Source: Paenibacillus gyeongsangnamensis
GTDB taxonomy: Bacteria; Bacillota; Bacilli; Paenibacillales; NBRC-103111
Length of the DNA: 64,000 bases
Direction: 5' to 3'
Assembly (NCBI RefSeq): GCF_027533625.1
Contig: NZ_JAQAGZ010000031.1
Location: 1-64,000, forward strand
Shown here: piece after piece, positions 43,173 through 52,951 of the stretch
Position numbering within the stretch: position 1 is the first letter of the stretch
How the letters are laid out: every line of letters starts with the position of its first letter
The notes under the pieces: model-generated
What the model was told of the DNA's origin: nothing
What the model saw: the letters and a program-made list of their open reading frames with translations, nothing else
Database searches by the model: none
Made by a program: the position numbers and the translations under genes

Positions 43173-43934
43173 ATGAAAATAGTCCGGTTTACTCTTATGG
43201 ATGATTCTGAGATTCGTTATGGCATTATTGAAGACAATATTGTAAGTGAGTTTACGGGTGACTTATTTACATCTCGCATTGCCACCGGAAATACGTATCC
43301 TTTGGAGAATGTCCAAATCTTAGCGCCTCTCATACCTAGACATATCATTGGAATAGGCAAAAATTTTGTTGACGGAGGTGTGGAAAAACCGCCGGTTCCT
43401 GAAATGCCGATCTTATTTTTTAAACCGTTGACGACTGTTACCGGCCCCGGTGACAAGGTGCTTCTGCCCCGTGGAACGGAGGAGATCAAGTTCGAATCCG
43501 AGCTTGCCGTAATCATCGGGAAAACAGCAAAAGACATTCAACCCAGTCAAGCAGATGAAGCCATCTTCGGTTTTACGGTCGCAAACGACTTTGGCGCAAC
43601 CCATTATTTTCACCCGGAAGGACACTGGACGATCGGCAAAGCGTTCGATACGTTCTGCCCTCTAGGCCCTGTGATTGAAACGGAATTCGATTATCGCTCA
43701 GCGCGCATTCAAGCTTTTGTGAACGATAAAGTCAAGCAGGATGCCACGATGGACAGAATCATTACTCCGATCGACGTTATGATATCCTACATCAGCCGGT
43801 TCATGACCCTAATGCCAGGAGATGTCATCCTAACGGGTACGCCGGCCGGAGCGGATATGGTGCGGGATGGGGACATTGTAGATTGCTTCATTGAAGGAAT
43901 AGGGCACCTGCGAAACCCTGTAAGCGCTTCTTAA
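43173..43934 (+). CDS. Fumarylacetoacetate-hydrolase-family protein
   Basis: 253 residues of the FAH fold: IGIGKNFVDGG, the metal-binding FESELAVIIGK block, FTVANDFGATHYF and GDVILTGTPAG. Members cleave C-C bonds of 1,3-diketo acids (for example 2,4-diketo-3-deoxy sugar acids) or dehydrate/decarboxylate related compounds, using Mg. The next gene is malate synthase G, 37 bases downstream, so a two- or three-carbon acid that ends as glyoxylate is a reasonable product. GTGGTG precedes the ATG; TATAAT at 43146-43151 is the likely -10. Confidence 0.85.
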   Translation: MKIVRFTLMDDSEIRYGIIEDNIVSEFTGDLFTSRIATGNTYPLENVQILAPLIPRHIIGIGKNFVDGGVEKPPVPEMPILFFKPLTTVTGPGDKVLLPRGTEEIKFESELAVIIGKTAKDIQPSQADEAIFGFTVANDFGATHYFHPEGHWTIGKAFDTFCPLGPVIETEFDYRSARIQAFVNDKVKQDATMDRIITPIDVMISYISRFMTLMPGDVILTGTPAGADMVRDGDIVDCFIEGIGHLRNPVSAS

Positions 43935-43971
43935 AACAGTCAGTATAATAAATGATAAAAAGGAGAGATCA

Positions 43972-46161
43972 ATGTCCATGGAACGATATGTAGAAATAGG
44001 AAATCTTCAAGTGGCTCGGGTGCTTTTTCATTTTATTCAATCGGAGGCCCTTCCTGGCAGTGGATTAAGCGGCGAACGGTTCTGGTCCGACTTGGATACC
44101 CTGTTAAACGATTTAATTCCCATAAACAAAGCTTTATTAGCCAAACGAGATGAGATGCAGAGATTAATCAACGAATGGCATAAGGAGAATAACGAAAGCT
44201 TTGAGTTTGAAAATTATAAATCATTTCTGAAGAAAATTGGCTATTTGGAACCGGATGCAGAAGATTTTCAGATTACTACCCAAAAAGTAGATGATGAAAT
44301 CGCAGCGCAAGCCGGCCCGCAGCTAGTGGTTCCGGTGAATAATGCCCGTTATGCTCTTAATGCGGCGAACGCTCGCTGGGGTAGCCTGTACGACGCTCTG
44401 TACGGAACGGATTCAATCGATGATGAAGGCGGAGCTAACCGTGCACCCGAATACAATCCGATCCGCGGCGAGAAAGTCATTGCATTTGCCCGAGAATTTC
44501 TGGATCAAGCAGCGCCATTATCGGCATTCTCGCATACAAACGCTGAGCAGTATTCGATCGTAGATGGTCAATTGCTCGTTTCACTTAGCAATGGAGAAAC
44601 GACGGAACTTAAGGATTCCACAAAGTTTATTGGATATCAAGGCCAATCCGAAAATCCATCAGCCGTATTGCTGAAGAATAACGGGCTTCATTTTGAAATC
44701 CAAATAGACCGCAATCATCCAATTGGCAAGATGGATCAAGCGGGTATCAAGGACATCCTCATGGAAGCGGCACTCACTACTATTATGGATTGTGAAGACT
44801 CCGTTGCAGCGGTTGATGCCGATGATAAGGTAATAGTATACAGAAGCTGGTTAGGTCTTATGAACGGAACGTTGTCCGCCACCTTCCAGAAAGGCAATAA
44901 ATCGGTAACACGGACCTTAAACCCGGATAGGGTTTACAAGTCCCCGAACGATGAGGAAATTAGTTTACCTGGGCGATCCCTAATGTTTGTTCGTAACGTT
45001 GGGCATTTGATGACCAGTGATGCGATATTAGATCAAGACGGTCAGGAGATTCCGGAGGGAATTCTGGATGCCGTTGTGACCGGTCTAATTGCGAAGCATG
45101 ATTTATTAGGAAATAGCCCCTACCGTAATTCTTCTGAAGGCTCCGTTTATATCGTTAAGCCCAAGATGCACGGATCGGAAGAAGCGGCTTTTACAAATGA
45201 ACTATTTGTTAGAGTTGAAGATATGCTTGGTCTGGCACGTAATACGATTAAGATTGGTGTTATGGACGAGGAACGCCGTACTTCTTTAAACCTGAAAGCA
45301 TGCATTCGCGAGGTTAAGGACCGAATTGCGTTTATTAATACCGGATTCTTGGACCGCACCGGTGACGAAATGCACACGTCTATGGAAGCAGGTCCTATGA
45401 TTCGGAAAAATAATATGAAGTCATCCCAATGGTTACAAGGCTATGAAAAGTCGAACGTGAGTGTAGGCCTAGCTTGCGGTTTGCAAGGCCGCGCTCAGAT
45501 TGGCAAAGGCATGTGGGCCATGCCGGATCTGATGAAGGATATGTTGAGGCAGAAAATCGGTCAATTGGAAGCAGGCTGTAATACGGCATGGGTACCCTCG
45601 CCTACGGCGGCTACATTGCATGCGCTCCATTATCACCAAGTCGATGTGAAGGAAGTTCAGAATAAATTAAAAGAAACGAATAAAGATTATCGGGATGATA
45701 TTCTAGCCATTCCAGTTGCGGAGAACCCGGAATGGAGCCATGAAGAAATTCAGCAGGAACTGGACAATAATGCGCAGGGGATACTGGGTTATGTGGTTCG
45801 GTGGGTTGAACAGGGAATTGGTTGCTCCAAAGTACCGGATATCAATAATGTGGGGCTAATGGAAGACCGTGCCACATTGCGAATTTCCAGTCAACATATG
45901 GCAAACTGGCTGCACCATGGGATTTGTACGAAGGAACAGGTCTTAAAGACCATGCAGCGGATGGCCAAAATAGTAGATGAGCAGAACGCCGGTGACCCGG
46001 CATACCGTCCTATGGCGGGTAACTTTGATAACTCTGTTGCGTTTCAAGCTGCCTGTGAGCTTGTCTTTAAAGGTTATGAACAACCAAGCGGCTACACAGA
46101 GCCGATATTGCACCGCCGACGCAAAGAGTTCAAGGCTAACGAGTCTGCCCAGAAAGCATAA
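43972..46161 (+). CDS. glcB: Malate synthase G
   Basis: 729 residues, the normal length for the G isoform (about 725). It condenses glyoxylate with acetyl-CoA to malate in the cytoplasm. Diagnostic blocks are TTIMDCEDSVAAVDADDK, KPKMHGSEEAAF, ERRTSLNLKA and the C-terminal GNFDNSVAFQAA, the last close to the CoA/catalytic region. No isocitrate lyase is present, so glyoxylate probably comes from glycolate or sugar acids rather than the glyoxylate shunt. AAAGGAGAG precedes the ATG. It is co-transcribed with the FAH gene and ends at the terminator at 46203-46228. Confidence 0.95.
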   Translation: MSMERYVEIGNLQVARVLFHFIQSEALPGSGLSGERFWSDLDTLLNDLIPINKALLAKRDEMQRLINEWHKENNESFEFENYKSFLKKIGYLEPDAEDFQITTQKVDDEIAAQAGPQLVVPVNNARYALNAANARWGSLYDALYGTDSIDDEGGANRAPEYNPIRGEKVIAFAREFLDQAAPLSAFSHTNAEQYSIVDGQLLVSLSNGETTELKDSTKFIGYQGQSENPSAVLLKNNGLHFEIQIDRNHPIGKMDQAGIKDILMEAALTTIMDCEDSVAAVDADDKVIVYRSWLGLMNGTLSATFQKGNKSVTRTLNPDRVYKSPNDEEISLPGRSLMFVRNVGHLMTSDAILDQDGQEIPEGILDAVVTGLIAKHDLLGNSPYRNSSEGSVYIVKPKMHGSEEAAFTNELFVRVEDMLGLARNTIKIGVMDEERRTSLNLKACIREVKDRIAFINTGFLDRTGDEMHTSMEAGPMIRKNNMKSSQWLQGYEKSNVSVGLACGLQGRAQIGKGMWAMPDLMKDMLRQKIGQLEAGCNTAWVPSPTAATLHALHYHQVDVKEVQNKLKETNKDYRDDILAIPVAENPEWSHEEIQQELDNNAQGILGYVVRWVEQGIGCSKVPDINNVGLMEDRATLRISSQHMANWLHHGICTKEQVLKTMQRMAKIVDEQNAGDPAYRPMAGNFDNSVAFQAACELVFKGYEQPSGYTEPILHRRRKEFKANESAQKA

Positions 46162-46202
46162 TTCAACGTTTTGGAACGTGTGCAGTCACCAGTGGATTAA
46201 TT

Positions 46203-46228
46203 GAGACCATAAGCGGTCTCTTTTTTTT
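46203..46228 (+). terminator. Terminator after malate synthase G
   Basis: Stem GAGACC / GGTCTC, 6-base loop, T8 run. Confidence 0.9.
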
Positions 46229-46396
46229 ACCTTAAATTAAGTAAACAATGATTTATTTTTTGAAAAGGGAATGAGCGACTGCCGATGATGTGACAACGGA
46301 CATTTTATATACAGTAAGACAAAAATTGTTTTGCGAGGTTCCCGCGCTCGGTTCAACATAAACTGTCACTTTCGTGCCGACCGGGAACCCTATAGA

Positions 46397-46412
46397 ATGA
46401 AAGCGATAACAT
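46397..46412 (+). promoter_or_regulatory. CcpA cre site
   Basis: ATGAAAGCGATAACAT matches the Bacillus cre consensus WTGNAARCGNWWWCAW at every position. It lies 29 bases before the binding-protein ATG and overlaps the probable start region, so catabolite repression of the following gene cluster is expected. Confidence 0.75.
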
Positions 46413-46440
46413 AGAAATTAACCATAAGGGGAGGTTTAAC

Positions 46441-47994
46441 ATGAAGGTTGGAATACAGAAGCGTTGGAGCAGCTTGATGGTGTCTGTCCTCGCCATTGGC
46501 ATAGTTTCAGGTTGTACGGGAGGGGGAGAGCCCGCAGCAAGCGGGAAGGACAGCAATGCGAAACCGGCTGACCAGAAGCAAGCGGAGCTGCTTAAGATGC
46601 AGATGATGGTGCCGTCTTTTGCCGATGTTCCCAACATGAACGACGAATATTGGACGGAATGGCAGAAGCGAACGAACACTAAACTGGACGTTGAATGGAT
46701 TCCGTCGGGCGATTATGATACGAAGTTCGACCTCGTTCTGGCATCCGGCAATCTCCCGGAAATTATTGTTTCCCAGTCGGCCACTCGCCCGACGTTGCAA
46801 AACGCGATTAAACAAGGGGCTTTTTGGGATTTAAGTCCGTTCCTAGGCGATTTCAGCAAATACCCTAATTTGAAAAATAACAGTGAGGCCAACGTATGGA
46901 ATTACATGAAGGTGGACGGTAAAATTTACGGAATACCGCGCAACCGCCCGCTTGTCGATTTGGGTATTAAAATGCGTAAGGATTGGCTCGATAAGTTGAA
47001 TATTCCGATTCCTAAGACGTTGGATGAATACGCCGCTGCACTGAAAAAGATCGTCGATAGTGACCCAGACGGCAACGGAAAGAACGATACGATCGGCTTA
47101 TTGGGCCATGGCTTCCTGCTGGCCGACGGCGACGGTTCGCTTTTGGCCGCATTCGGCGGTTTGGATCCAGTTTACGATAAAGACGGCGGTTTGATAAAGG
47201 AAACGATGACCCCTCAATACACCGAAATGGTAGCCTGGCTTCGTAAGCTATACGCGGACGGCGTGCTTGCCAAAGAGTTTTCCGCGATCAAGAAAACGCA
47301 GGCGGAGGAGTTGTTTGCGACCGGTAAAGCAGCTTCTTACGTCCGCAATATTTGGCGGGACTACTCATGGGAACAGGACATTAAGAAGGTCCAGCCCGGT
47401 GCCAAAGTGATCACGTTGCCGCCGATGAAAGGGCCTGGCGGGGTAAGCGTCCAACTTGCGACTCCGTTCTTCGGAGCGATGTACATTTCAAAGAAAGTAC
47501 CGGAAGCTAAGGTTCGTCAGATTTTGGATTACATGGAAAAGACGACTACGATGGAGTATACCGATTTTAACTACTTCGGCATCGAAGGCGTTCACCATAA
47601 AAAGGTCGACGGGCAGCCGGTACTGACGGATCTAGGTGTGAAGCAGGTGACCACCAATGCCAATCAGGTGTTTGCGATGGCGTTTAATAATAAAATGAAA
47701 GTGTTAAATCCAGCGGCTCCAAAGGCATATAACGATGAAAAGCTGAAGGAAACCGAAGTCTTCGCGCAAGTAGGCAAGCTCAATGTATTCGGGATCATCG
47801 CATCGGAAACGTGGACTGACGTTTGGCCGAAATTTGAGAAGGAATGGCAATCGATGGTCACCAAGGCGATCGTAGGACAAATTTCGCTGGACGAATATAA
47901 GGCTTATCTGGATAAATTAAACAGCAATCCGGATTTTAAGAAGGCTTATCAGGAATTCGCGAAGAACTACAAGGAATATTTCGGTAAAAAATAA
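46441..47994 (+). CDS. Solute-binding lipoprotein of an Lpl/Ytc-type importer, copy 2
   Basis: 517 residues with lipobox VSGC (C25). Large Lpl-type binding protein with WNYMKVDGKIYGIPRNRP and RKDWLDKLNIPIPK blocks, clearly paralogous to 27422-28918 and 61865-63394. GGGGAGG precedes the ATG. It is followed by a strong hairpin and then the AraC regulator, while the permeases lie 6 kb downstream. It may share them with the third binding protein. Confidence 0.92.
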   Translation: MKVGIQKRWSSLMVSVLAIGIVSGCTGGGEPAASGKDSNAKPADQKQAELLKMQMMVPSFADVPNMNDEYWTEWQKRTNTKLDVEWIPSGDYDTKFDLVLASGNLPEIIVSQSATRPTLQNAIKQGAFWDLSPFLGDFSKYPNLKNNSEANVWNYMKVDGKIYGIPRNRPLVDLGIKMRKDWLDKLNIPIPKTLDEYAAALKKIVDSDPDGNGKNDTIGLLGHGFLLADGDGSLLAAFGGLDPVYDKDGGLIKETMTPQYTEMVAWLRKLYADGVLAKEFSAIKKTQAEELFATGKAASYVRNIWRDYSWEQDIKKVQPGAKVITLPPMKGPGGVSVQLATPFFGAMYISKKVPEAKVRQILDYMEKTTTMEYTDFNYFGIEGVHHKKVDGQPVLTDLGVKQVTTNANQVFAMAFNNKMKVLNPAAPKAYNDEKLKETEVFAQVGKLNVFGIIASETWTDVWPKFEKEWQSMVTKAIVGQISLDEYKAYLDKLNSNPDFKKAYQEFAKNYKEYFGKK

Positions 47995-48006
47995 ACATTG
48001 CAGCAT

Positions 48007-48067
48007 GGGGCGGCCACAGACCGTCGGACCACTACATGGCCGACGGCAGACCGCCCCCTTTATTTAG
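48007..48067 (+). terminator. Nested hairpin after the binding-protein gene
   Basis: Outer stem GGGGCGG / CCGCCCC and inner stem CCGTCGG / CCGACGG, followed by TTTATTT. Strong terminator or attenuator between the binding protein and regulator genes. Confidence 0.75.
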
Positions 48068-48264
48068 GAGGTTCGGCAAAACTAGTGTTCATTTGACAAA
48101 GGACTTGGCAAGGTCAAAATCGAAGTTACATGGAGGTTAACAAGATGCCGACTTCGTGTGCGAACCAGTTGGTGATGCCGAAGGAAAGAGCCGCAAGCCG
48201 CAAATAAAATAGCAACTTGCAGCACAACTTAGTATTCTCGATGCTCAGCTGTTGGGAGGGTTCT

Positions 48265-50592
48265 ATGGTCAACTGGATGAAAACGATGCTGAGTCACCTA
48301 AGTTTTAAGCCGGTACAAAGAGGCAAGTATTTGTATAAGCTTATTTGGCTTGGCTGTATTTCCGTGTGTGTTCCCATCATACTCGCATGCTCGGTATACT
48401 ACCAATTTTCCATGAACCGGGTGAACCAAGAAATTGTAAGTAAAAGCGAAGCTTCACTCGTGACAATGAAAGACAGGGCGGAGCGGATATTACAAGGGAT
48501 TGAGCAGGAGTCCCTGCAGTTAGCCATAGACCCCATCGTTTCCGATTTTTTCACTAAGGGATCTGTTGAAAATACGATCATTTGGCATCAGCAATTGCTG
48601 GACCGGATCGCTTTATTGAAGAACAGCAACAGCTTTATCGACGAGATTTATTTCTACAATGCCACTGAAAATGTGGTGCTCTCCAACCGATACGGCGTCA
48701 TTCCCAAAGAATCGTACAAGTACAAAGATGACATCGACCGGTTGTTGACGGAAGTGAAGCTGTCCCAGTGGACTTACTTGCCTGTTAGCCAGAAGGACGG
48801 CTTTATTACGTTTGCGCGCATGCTGCCCGTCGTTAGCGGAGGGAAGCCGCAAGGAGTTTTGGTCTTTGAGATCGAGATGTCAGCGTTCAGCAACTTTTTG
48901 GAAACGGATACATTTATTCTGCCACAAGGCCAGGATTTATTGATTACGAACTATCAAAAGCTGCTTGATTCAAATAAAAGCGACAGGGCAGACCTTAACT
49001 CCGTGCTTATTAACCTGCCGGCTATTCAAATGATTCGGACGTCGGATAAAAGCTCCGACCACCTCTACGCGAAAGGGATCGACGGGAAGGAAGCGCACTT
49101 TCTGTATTTAAAAAATGTGTTCGGCCGAACCTATATCACGGTCATCTCTGAACAACTGATTACGAGCCAAGTGAATTGGATTCGAGGAGTAACCTTACTC
49201 ATTTTGCTTTTATTTATCGTTCTGGGCGTGCTGATTACTTACTTTAACACGAAACGCGCTTATAACCCGATTGAGCAGTTGATCAATCACAGCAAGGCGC
49301 TGAACGTCGGGCGGATTCAGTCGAAGGAAAACGAATTCGATTATATAAAGGAGTGCCTTGATTTCCTAAATAAGGAGACGGAAAAATTAGGCAGCTATAT
49401 GGAGAAAATCGAACCTACGCTTAGAGAAAAATGTTTGCAGCAGCTTCTGGATGGCGATTATGTCAGGCAGGAGGCTTTGATCCGGGATTGTGAGACGTAC
49501 GGCATACCGGTCAGCGCTACCCATGTGGTGCTCGTGGCGGAAGCCGAGAACATTACGAAAGACAAGCGGTTTATTCCGGAGGAAAAGGGTATTATCGCTT
49601 TTGTCATTGCCAATGTGATGCAGGAAATACTACAGATGCATGATACCCTTCAAGGGTATGTGATGCCTTACCAAAGCAGAGGGGTGGCTCAGCTGCACTT
49701 TCATCCCGGCCAGGAGCAGACGGTGCTCCAGCAGCAAACGCTCCGTTACGCCCACTCGGTATGTGCTTCCCTCAAGAACGCGTTAAACATCGACGTTTCG
49801 GTCGGGATCGGACGTTTTTATGCCCACGTGGCGGACGTGCCGGTGTCTTACAAGGAGGCGGATACCGCTCTGCAGTACCGGATTTATAAAGAATCCGACC
49901 ACGTTCTGTTTATCGAGGATTTGGAGCATGTGAAGAAGCAGGCTCCGCTCCGCTATCCTAAACCATTGGAGCATTGCATCCTGAATTTGCTTGAAATCGG
50001 CGATGTTCATAGTGCATCAGCGAGTTTATCGCAGTTTGCCGAAGTCTTGCGCGATTCCGAATCCTACGTGTTTATTTATCAGAGCTATCATATACTGCTT
50101 TCAGCCATCATCACTTCCTTGGAGAAGCAAGGCGGCAGCATCCTCGACATCCTGGAGCACAACTTATTCGGGCAGCTCAAGAACAAGCAGACGTCCAAGG
50201 AAATCTACGACTGGTTCGTAGAGACATTATTCCCGCTGTACCAATGGTTGACGGAAAACAGCCGCAGTTCATCGAGCCAATCCGGGATTCAGCAAATTTG
50301 CAAGTACATTAAGGAGAACTGTACAAGCGACATCTCCTTGGTACAATGCGCTGGTATGGTTGGGATGAGCCCATCGTATTTAAGCCGGCTGTTTAAGAAG
50401 GAAACCGGCATGAACTTTCTCGATTTTGTCGTGGAATGCAAGGTGGAGGAGGCCAAGATGCTGCTTACCGAGACGGATCAATCCGTCAGCGAAATCGCTA
50501 CGGCGATCGGGTATTCGGAGCGGAATTTGAATCGGATTTTTCAGCGTTTGACCCAAACCTCACCCAGTGTGTTCAGAGCCAGGCATCGGTAA
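48265..50592 (+). CDS. Membrane-anchored AraC-family regulator (YesN-like), copy 2
   Basis: 775 residues with the same plan as 30952-33276: membrane helix about 24-46, extracytoplasmic sensor, second helix about 309-330, linker, C-terminal AraC helix-turn-helix pair (about 689-775) with VGMSPSYLSRLFKKETG and IATAIGYSERNLNRIFQRL. ATG 48265 follows GGGAGGG; the frame starts upstream at 48217 without a ribosome site. Presumed activator of the 46-64 kb cluster in response to an extracellular glycan or loaded binding protein. Confidence 0.9.
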   Translation: MVNWMKTMLSHLSFKPVQRGKYLYKLIWLGCISVCVPIILACSVYYQFSMNRVNQEIVSKSEASLVTMKDRAERILQGIEQESLQLAIDPIVSDFFTKGSVENTIIWHQQLLDRIALLKNSNSFIDEIYFYNATENVVLSNRYGVIPKESYKYKDDIDRLLTEVKLSQWTYLPVSQKDGFITFARMLPVVSGGKPQGVLVFEIEMSAFSNFLETDTFILPQGQDLLITNYQKLLDSNKSDRADLNSVLINLPAIQMIRTSDKSSDHLYAKGIDGKEAHFLYLKNVFGRTYITVISEQLITSQVNWIRGVTLLILLLFIVLGVLITYFNTKRAYNPIEQLINHSKALNVGRIQSKENEFDYIKECLDFLNKETEKLGSYMEKIEPTLREKCLQQLLDGDYVRQEALIRDCETYGIPVSATHVVLVAEAENITKDKRFIPEEKGIIAFVIANVMQEILQMHDTLQGYVMPYQSRGVAQLHFHPGQEQTVLQQQTLRYAHSVCASLKNALNIDVSVGIGRFYAHVADVPVSYKEADTALQYRIYKESDHVLFIEDLEHVKKQAPLRYPKPLEHCILNLLEIGDVHSASASLSQFAEVLRDSESYVFIYQSYHILLSAIITSLEKQGGSILDILEHNLFGQLKNKQTSKEIYDWFVETLFPLYQWLTENSRSSSSQSGIQQICKYIKENCTSDISLVQCAGMVGMSPSYLSRLFKKETGMNFLDFVVECKVEEAKMLLTETDQSVSEIATAIGYSERNLNRIFQRLTQTSPSVFRARHR

Positions 50593-50796
50593 TACGGACT
50601 TTATTTGACCTGCAGGACGAAATTTGACTACTCACAGATCGCTGGCCATGGAAAAGAATTGTCTCTTTCATGCCGATAACGCCGGGAATACAATCAAAAA
50701 TGTAAGCGCTACCCCAAGTGTGGGCGACTTCCGGGCAGGTTCAAATGACCTTATGCGGCAAGTCGCCTTTTCTTAGCAAGAAAGGTGGAGGGACAG

Positions 50797-52920
50797 ATGA
50801 ATGCCCTGCCGCAACTGCCCTATGGAGCGGTATATTTTCGTAAATCCAACCCTCCGTGTGAGGATTGGGAACGGGATTATGAAGCAGCGCGGGAAGACGG
50901 AATGAACCTGTTTCGTCATTGGTTCATGTGGGGAGCGATCGAGACGGCACCCGGCGTGTTCGATTGGGCGGATTATGACCGCCAGATGGATTTGGCGGCA
51001 CAGCAGGGAATAAAGACGATCATCGCGGAGATGATCACTTCCGTTCCCGAATGGGCCGTCGACACTTATCCGTCGGCCGTTCATACGCGTGCGGACGGTA
51101 CCAGGCTGAAATCGCGAATGGGAGTCAGCAGCGCCACCGGCGGATTTGGCGACGGCTCCTCGGGAGCGCTGTGCCTGGATTGCCCCGAAGCAAGGCAGCT
51201 GGCCGGACGGTTCTTGAAGGAGCTGGTGCTCCGGTATAAGGATCACCCGGCAATGGCCGGTTACGATGTGTGGAACGAGTGCAATTATTCCCCTCATGTA
51301 TGCTATTGCGAGCATACCAAGAACAAGTTCCGCAGCTGGCTGCAGAACAAATACGGAAGCCTACGGGAGCTGGGCTCCGCCTGGCATCGATACAGCTATA
51401 CCGGTTGGGATCAGGTTCAGCCCCCGGAGCAGCTTGAGCCGTATCCGGAATGTATGGATTGGCTTGACTTCAAGAAGGACAATTTCTACAACCACATGCA
51501 GTGGCGGATCGATCTGATCCGCAGCTTGGATCCGGATCACCCCATCACGGCGCACGGGATTGCCGGCAGCATGAATGCCATGGCCTCGATGGGAGCGGAC
51601 GATTGGCTGGCTGCTTCCAAGGTAGAGGTGTACGGCTTCACTTGGGTGGCTTCACGCAAGGGAAGCGAGCCATGGAAGCAGTGGCACGCCGTCGACTTGA
51701 CGCGTGCAGCCTCCGGCGGCAAGCCGTTCTGGCATGCGGAGGCGCAGGGCGGCCCGCTCTGGCTGCAGCCGCAGGTGACCGGCCGGCCGCGAGAGGACGG
51801 AAGAGTGACGGAGCCGGAGGATATCCGCCTATGGCAGATGACCTCATTTGCCGGCGGAGCGCGAGGGCTGCTGTTTCCCCGGTGGCGTCCGCTGCTGGAC
51901 GGGCCATTGTTCGGCGCGTTCGGACCGTACGCGATGGACGGCTCCCGCACGGAGCGCTCCAGGATGGCCGGCACAATTGCCAAGTGGGCGAACGCATCGG
52001 CACAGAAGGAGCTGTTGGAAGCGGCCCCGGTGCAAGGGGACATAGGTATCCTCGTCACACCGGAGACGCAGACGTTTGATTATTTGCTGAGCCGGGAAGG
52101 TAAGTGCGAGCTTTACAGCCATTCCATGTGGGGGGCATATCAGGGTTTTTTCGATAATCACATTCAAGCCGATTGGGTGCATATCGATCAGATCGACAAA
52201 TTCAAGGTTCTGTATTGGCCCTATCCGATCATGACGCTGCATACTCATGCGGAGGTCATTAAGAGGTGGGTGGAGCAGGGAGGGATCCTCATCAGCGAGG
52301 GCTGTCCCGCTTATTTCGGTGATCGGGGCCGAGTAGGTACCAGGCAGCCGAATTATAGTCTGGGTGAGCTGTTTGGAGCGATGGAGAACGGCGTTGAGTT
52401 TATGCCGGATATTCTGGGAGACGTGACGTTTGGGTTTAACGGCTTGACTGTTCGCGGCGGTGTGTATGTGCAATCGTATGCGGCGGGCGGAGGAGTAGCC
52501 TTGGGTACCTATTCGGATGGTCGGACAGCCGTGATTGAGCATACCTGCGGCAAGGGGCGAACGCTGTTGGTCGGCACCTTCCCGGGAGAGGCATACTACC
52601 GGACGCATGACGCGGGGACGCTCGAGTTTTTCTCGGAGGTGGCCCGCTGGGCGGGGATTCAGCCGCATGCCCGCGACTCCAACGGCACTTTGACGGTCAG
52701 GCTGAGCGAGCATCATAATGGCAGCTTGTACCTATGGGTGCTCAACCATGGAAGGGAAGAGGTTGTATCGGAGGTGGCGTTGTCCCCTGCATGGGGCGAG
52801 TGTAGGCCAAGTGGAATACATTGGGGCCACCACGAAGCATTATCAGCTTCAGCGAACGTACTGCAGGTGAGAGTACCGGCCAAAGATGCGGTGATCGCAC
52901 GGTTGACCAGGCAGACATAA
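50797..52920 (+). CDS. Glycoside hydrolase, GH42-type beta-galactosidase-like
   Basis: 707 residues. It has a TIM barrel with acid/base E161 in YDVWNECN, preceding a CYCEH metal-like motif, and probable nucleophile E315 in FWHAEAQGG. A trimerisation-type domain (about 405-610, with GGILISEGCPAYF) and a small C-terminal beta domain follow. Retaining beta-galactosidase-type enzyme; it could also act on other beta- or alpha-L-linked sugars. No signal peptide, so cytoplasmic, acting on imported oligosaccharides. ATG 50797 follows AAGGTGGAGGG; the GTG at 50785 is inside that site. Visibly G+C-richer than genes before 46 kb. Confidence 0.85.
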   Translation: MNALPQLPYGAVYFRKSNPPCEDWERDYEAAREDGMNLFRHWFMWGAIETAPGVFDWADYDRQMDLAAQQGIKTIIAEMITSVPEWAVDTYPSAVHTRADGTRLKSRMGVSSATGGFGDGSSGALCLDCPEARQLAGRFLKELVLRYKDHPAMAGYDVWNECNYSPHVCYCEHTKNKFRSWLQNKYGSLRELGSAWHRYSYTGWDQVQPPEQLEPYPECMDWLDFKKDNFYNHMQWRIDLIRSLDPDHPITAHGIAGSMNAMASMGADDWLAASKVEVYGFTWVASRKGSEPWKQWHAVDLTRAASGGKPFWHAEAQGGPLWLQPQVTGRPREDGRVTEPEDIRLWQMTSFAGGARGLLFPRWRPLLDGPLFGAFGPYAMDGSRTERSRMAGTIAKWANASAQKELLEAAPVQGDIGILVTPETQTFDYLLSREGKCELYSHSMWGAYQGFFDNHIQADWVHIDQIDKFKVLYWPYPIMTLHTHAEVIKRWVEQGGILISEGCPAYFGDRGRVGTRQPNYSLGELFGAMENGVEFMPDILGDVTFGFNGLTVRGGVYVQSYAAGGGVALGTYSDGRTAVIEHTCGKGRTLLVGTFPGEAYYRTHDAGTLEFFSEVARWAGIQPHARDSNGTLTVRLSEHHNGSLYLWVLNHGREEVVSEVALSPAWGECRPSGIHWGHHEALSASANVLQVRVPAKDAVIARLTRQT

Positions 52921-52951
52921 GCTTTAGGAAAAATGGAGGCGGCTTTGGCAG

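Noticed and set aside
48145..48207. 20-codon ORF with a good GGAGG site between binding protein and AraC gene
   Set aside because: Too short and without a recognisable match; could be a leader peptide but nothing else supports it.
51501..52079. Long plus-strand open frame inside the GH42-like gene
   Set aside because: It is the shadow of a G+C-rich coding sequence in another frame; no domain and no ribosome site.
51844..52716. 290-codon minus-strand open frame opposite the GH42-like gene
   Set aside because: Antisense shadow of a well-supported gene; composition (many Arg, Pro, His) is typical of spurious frames.
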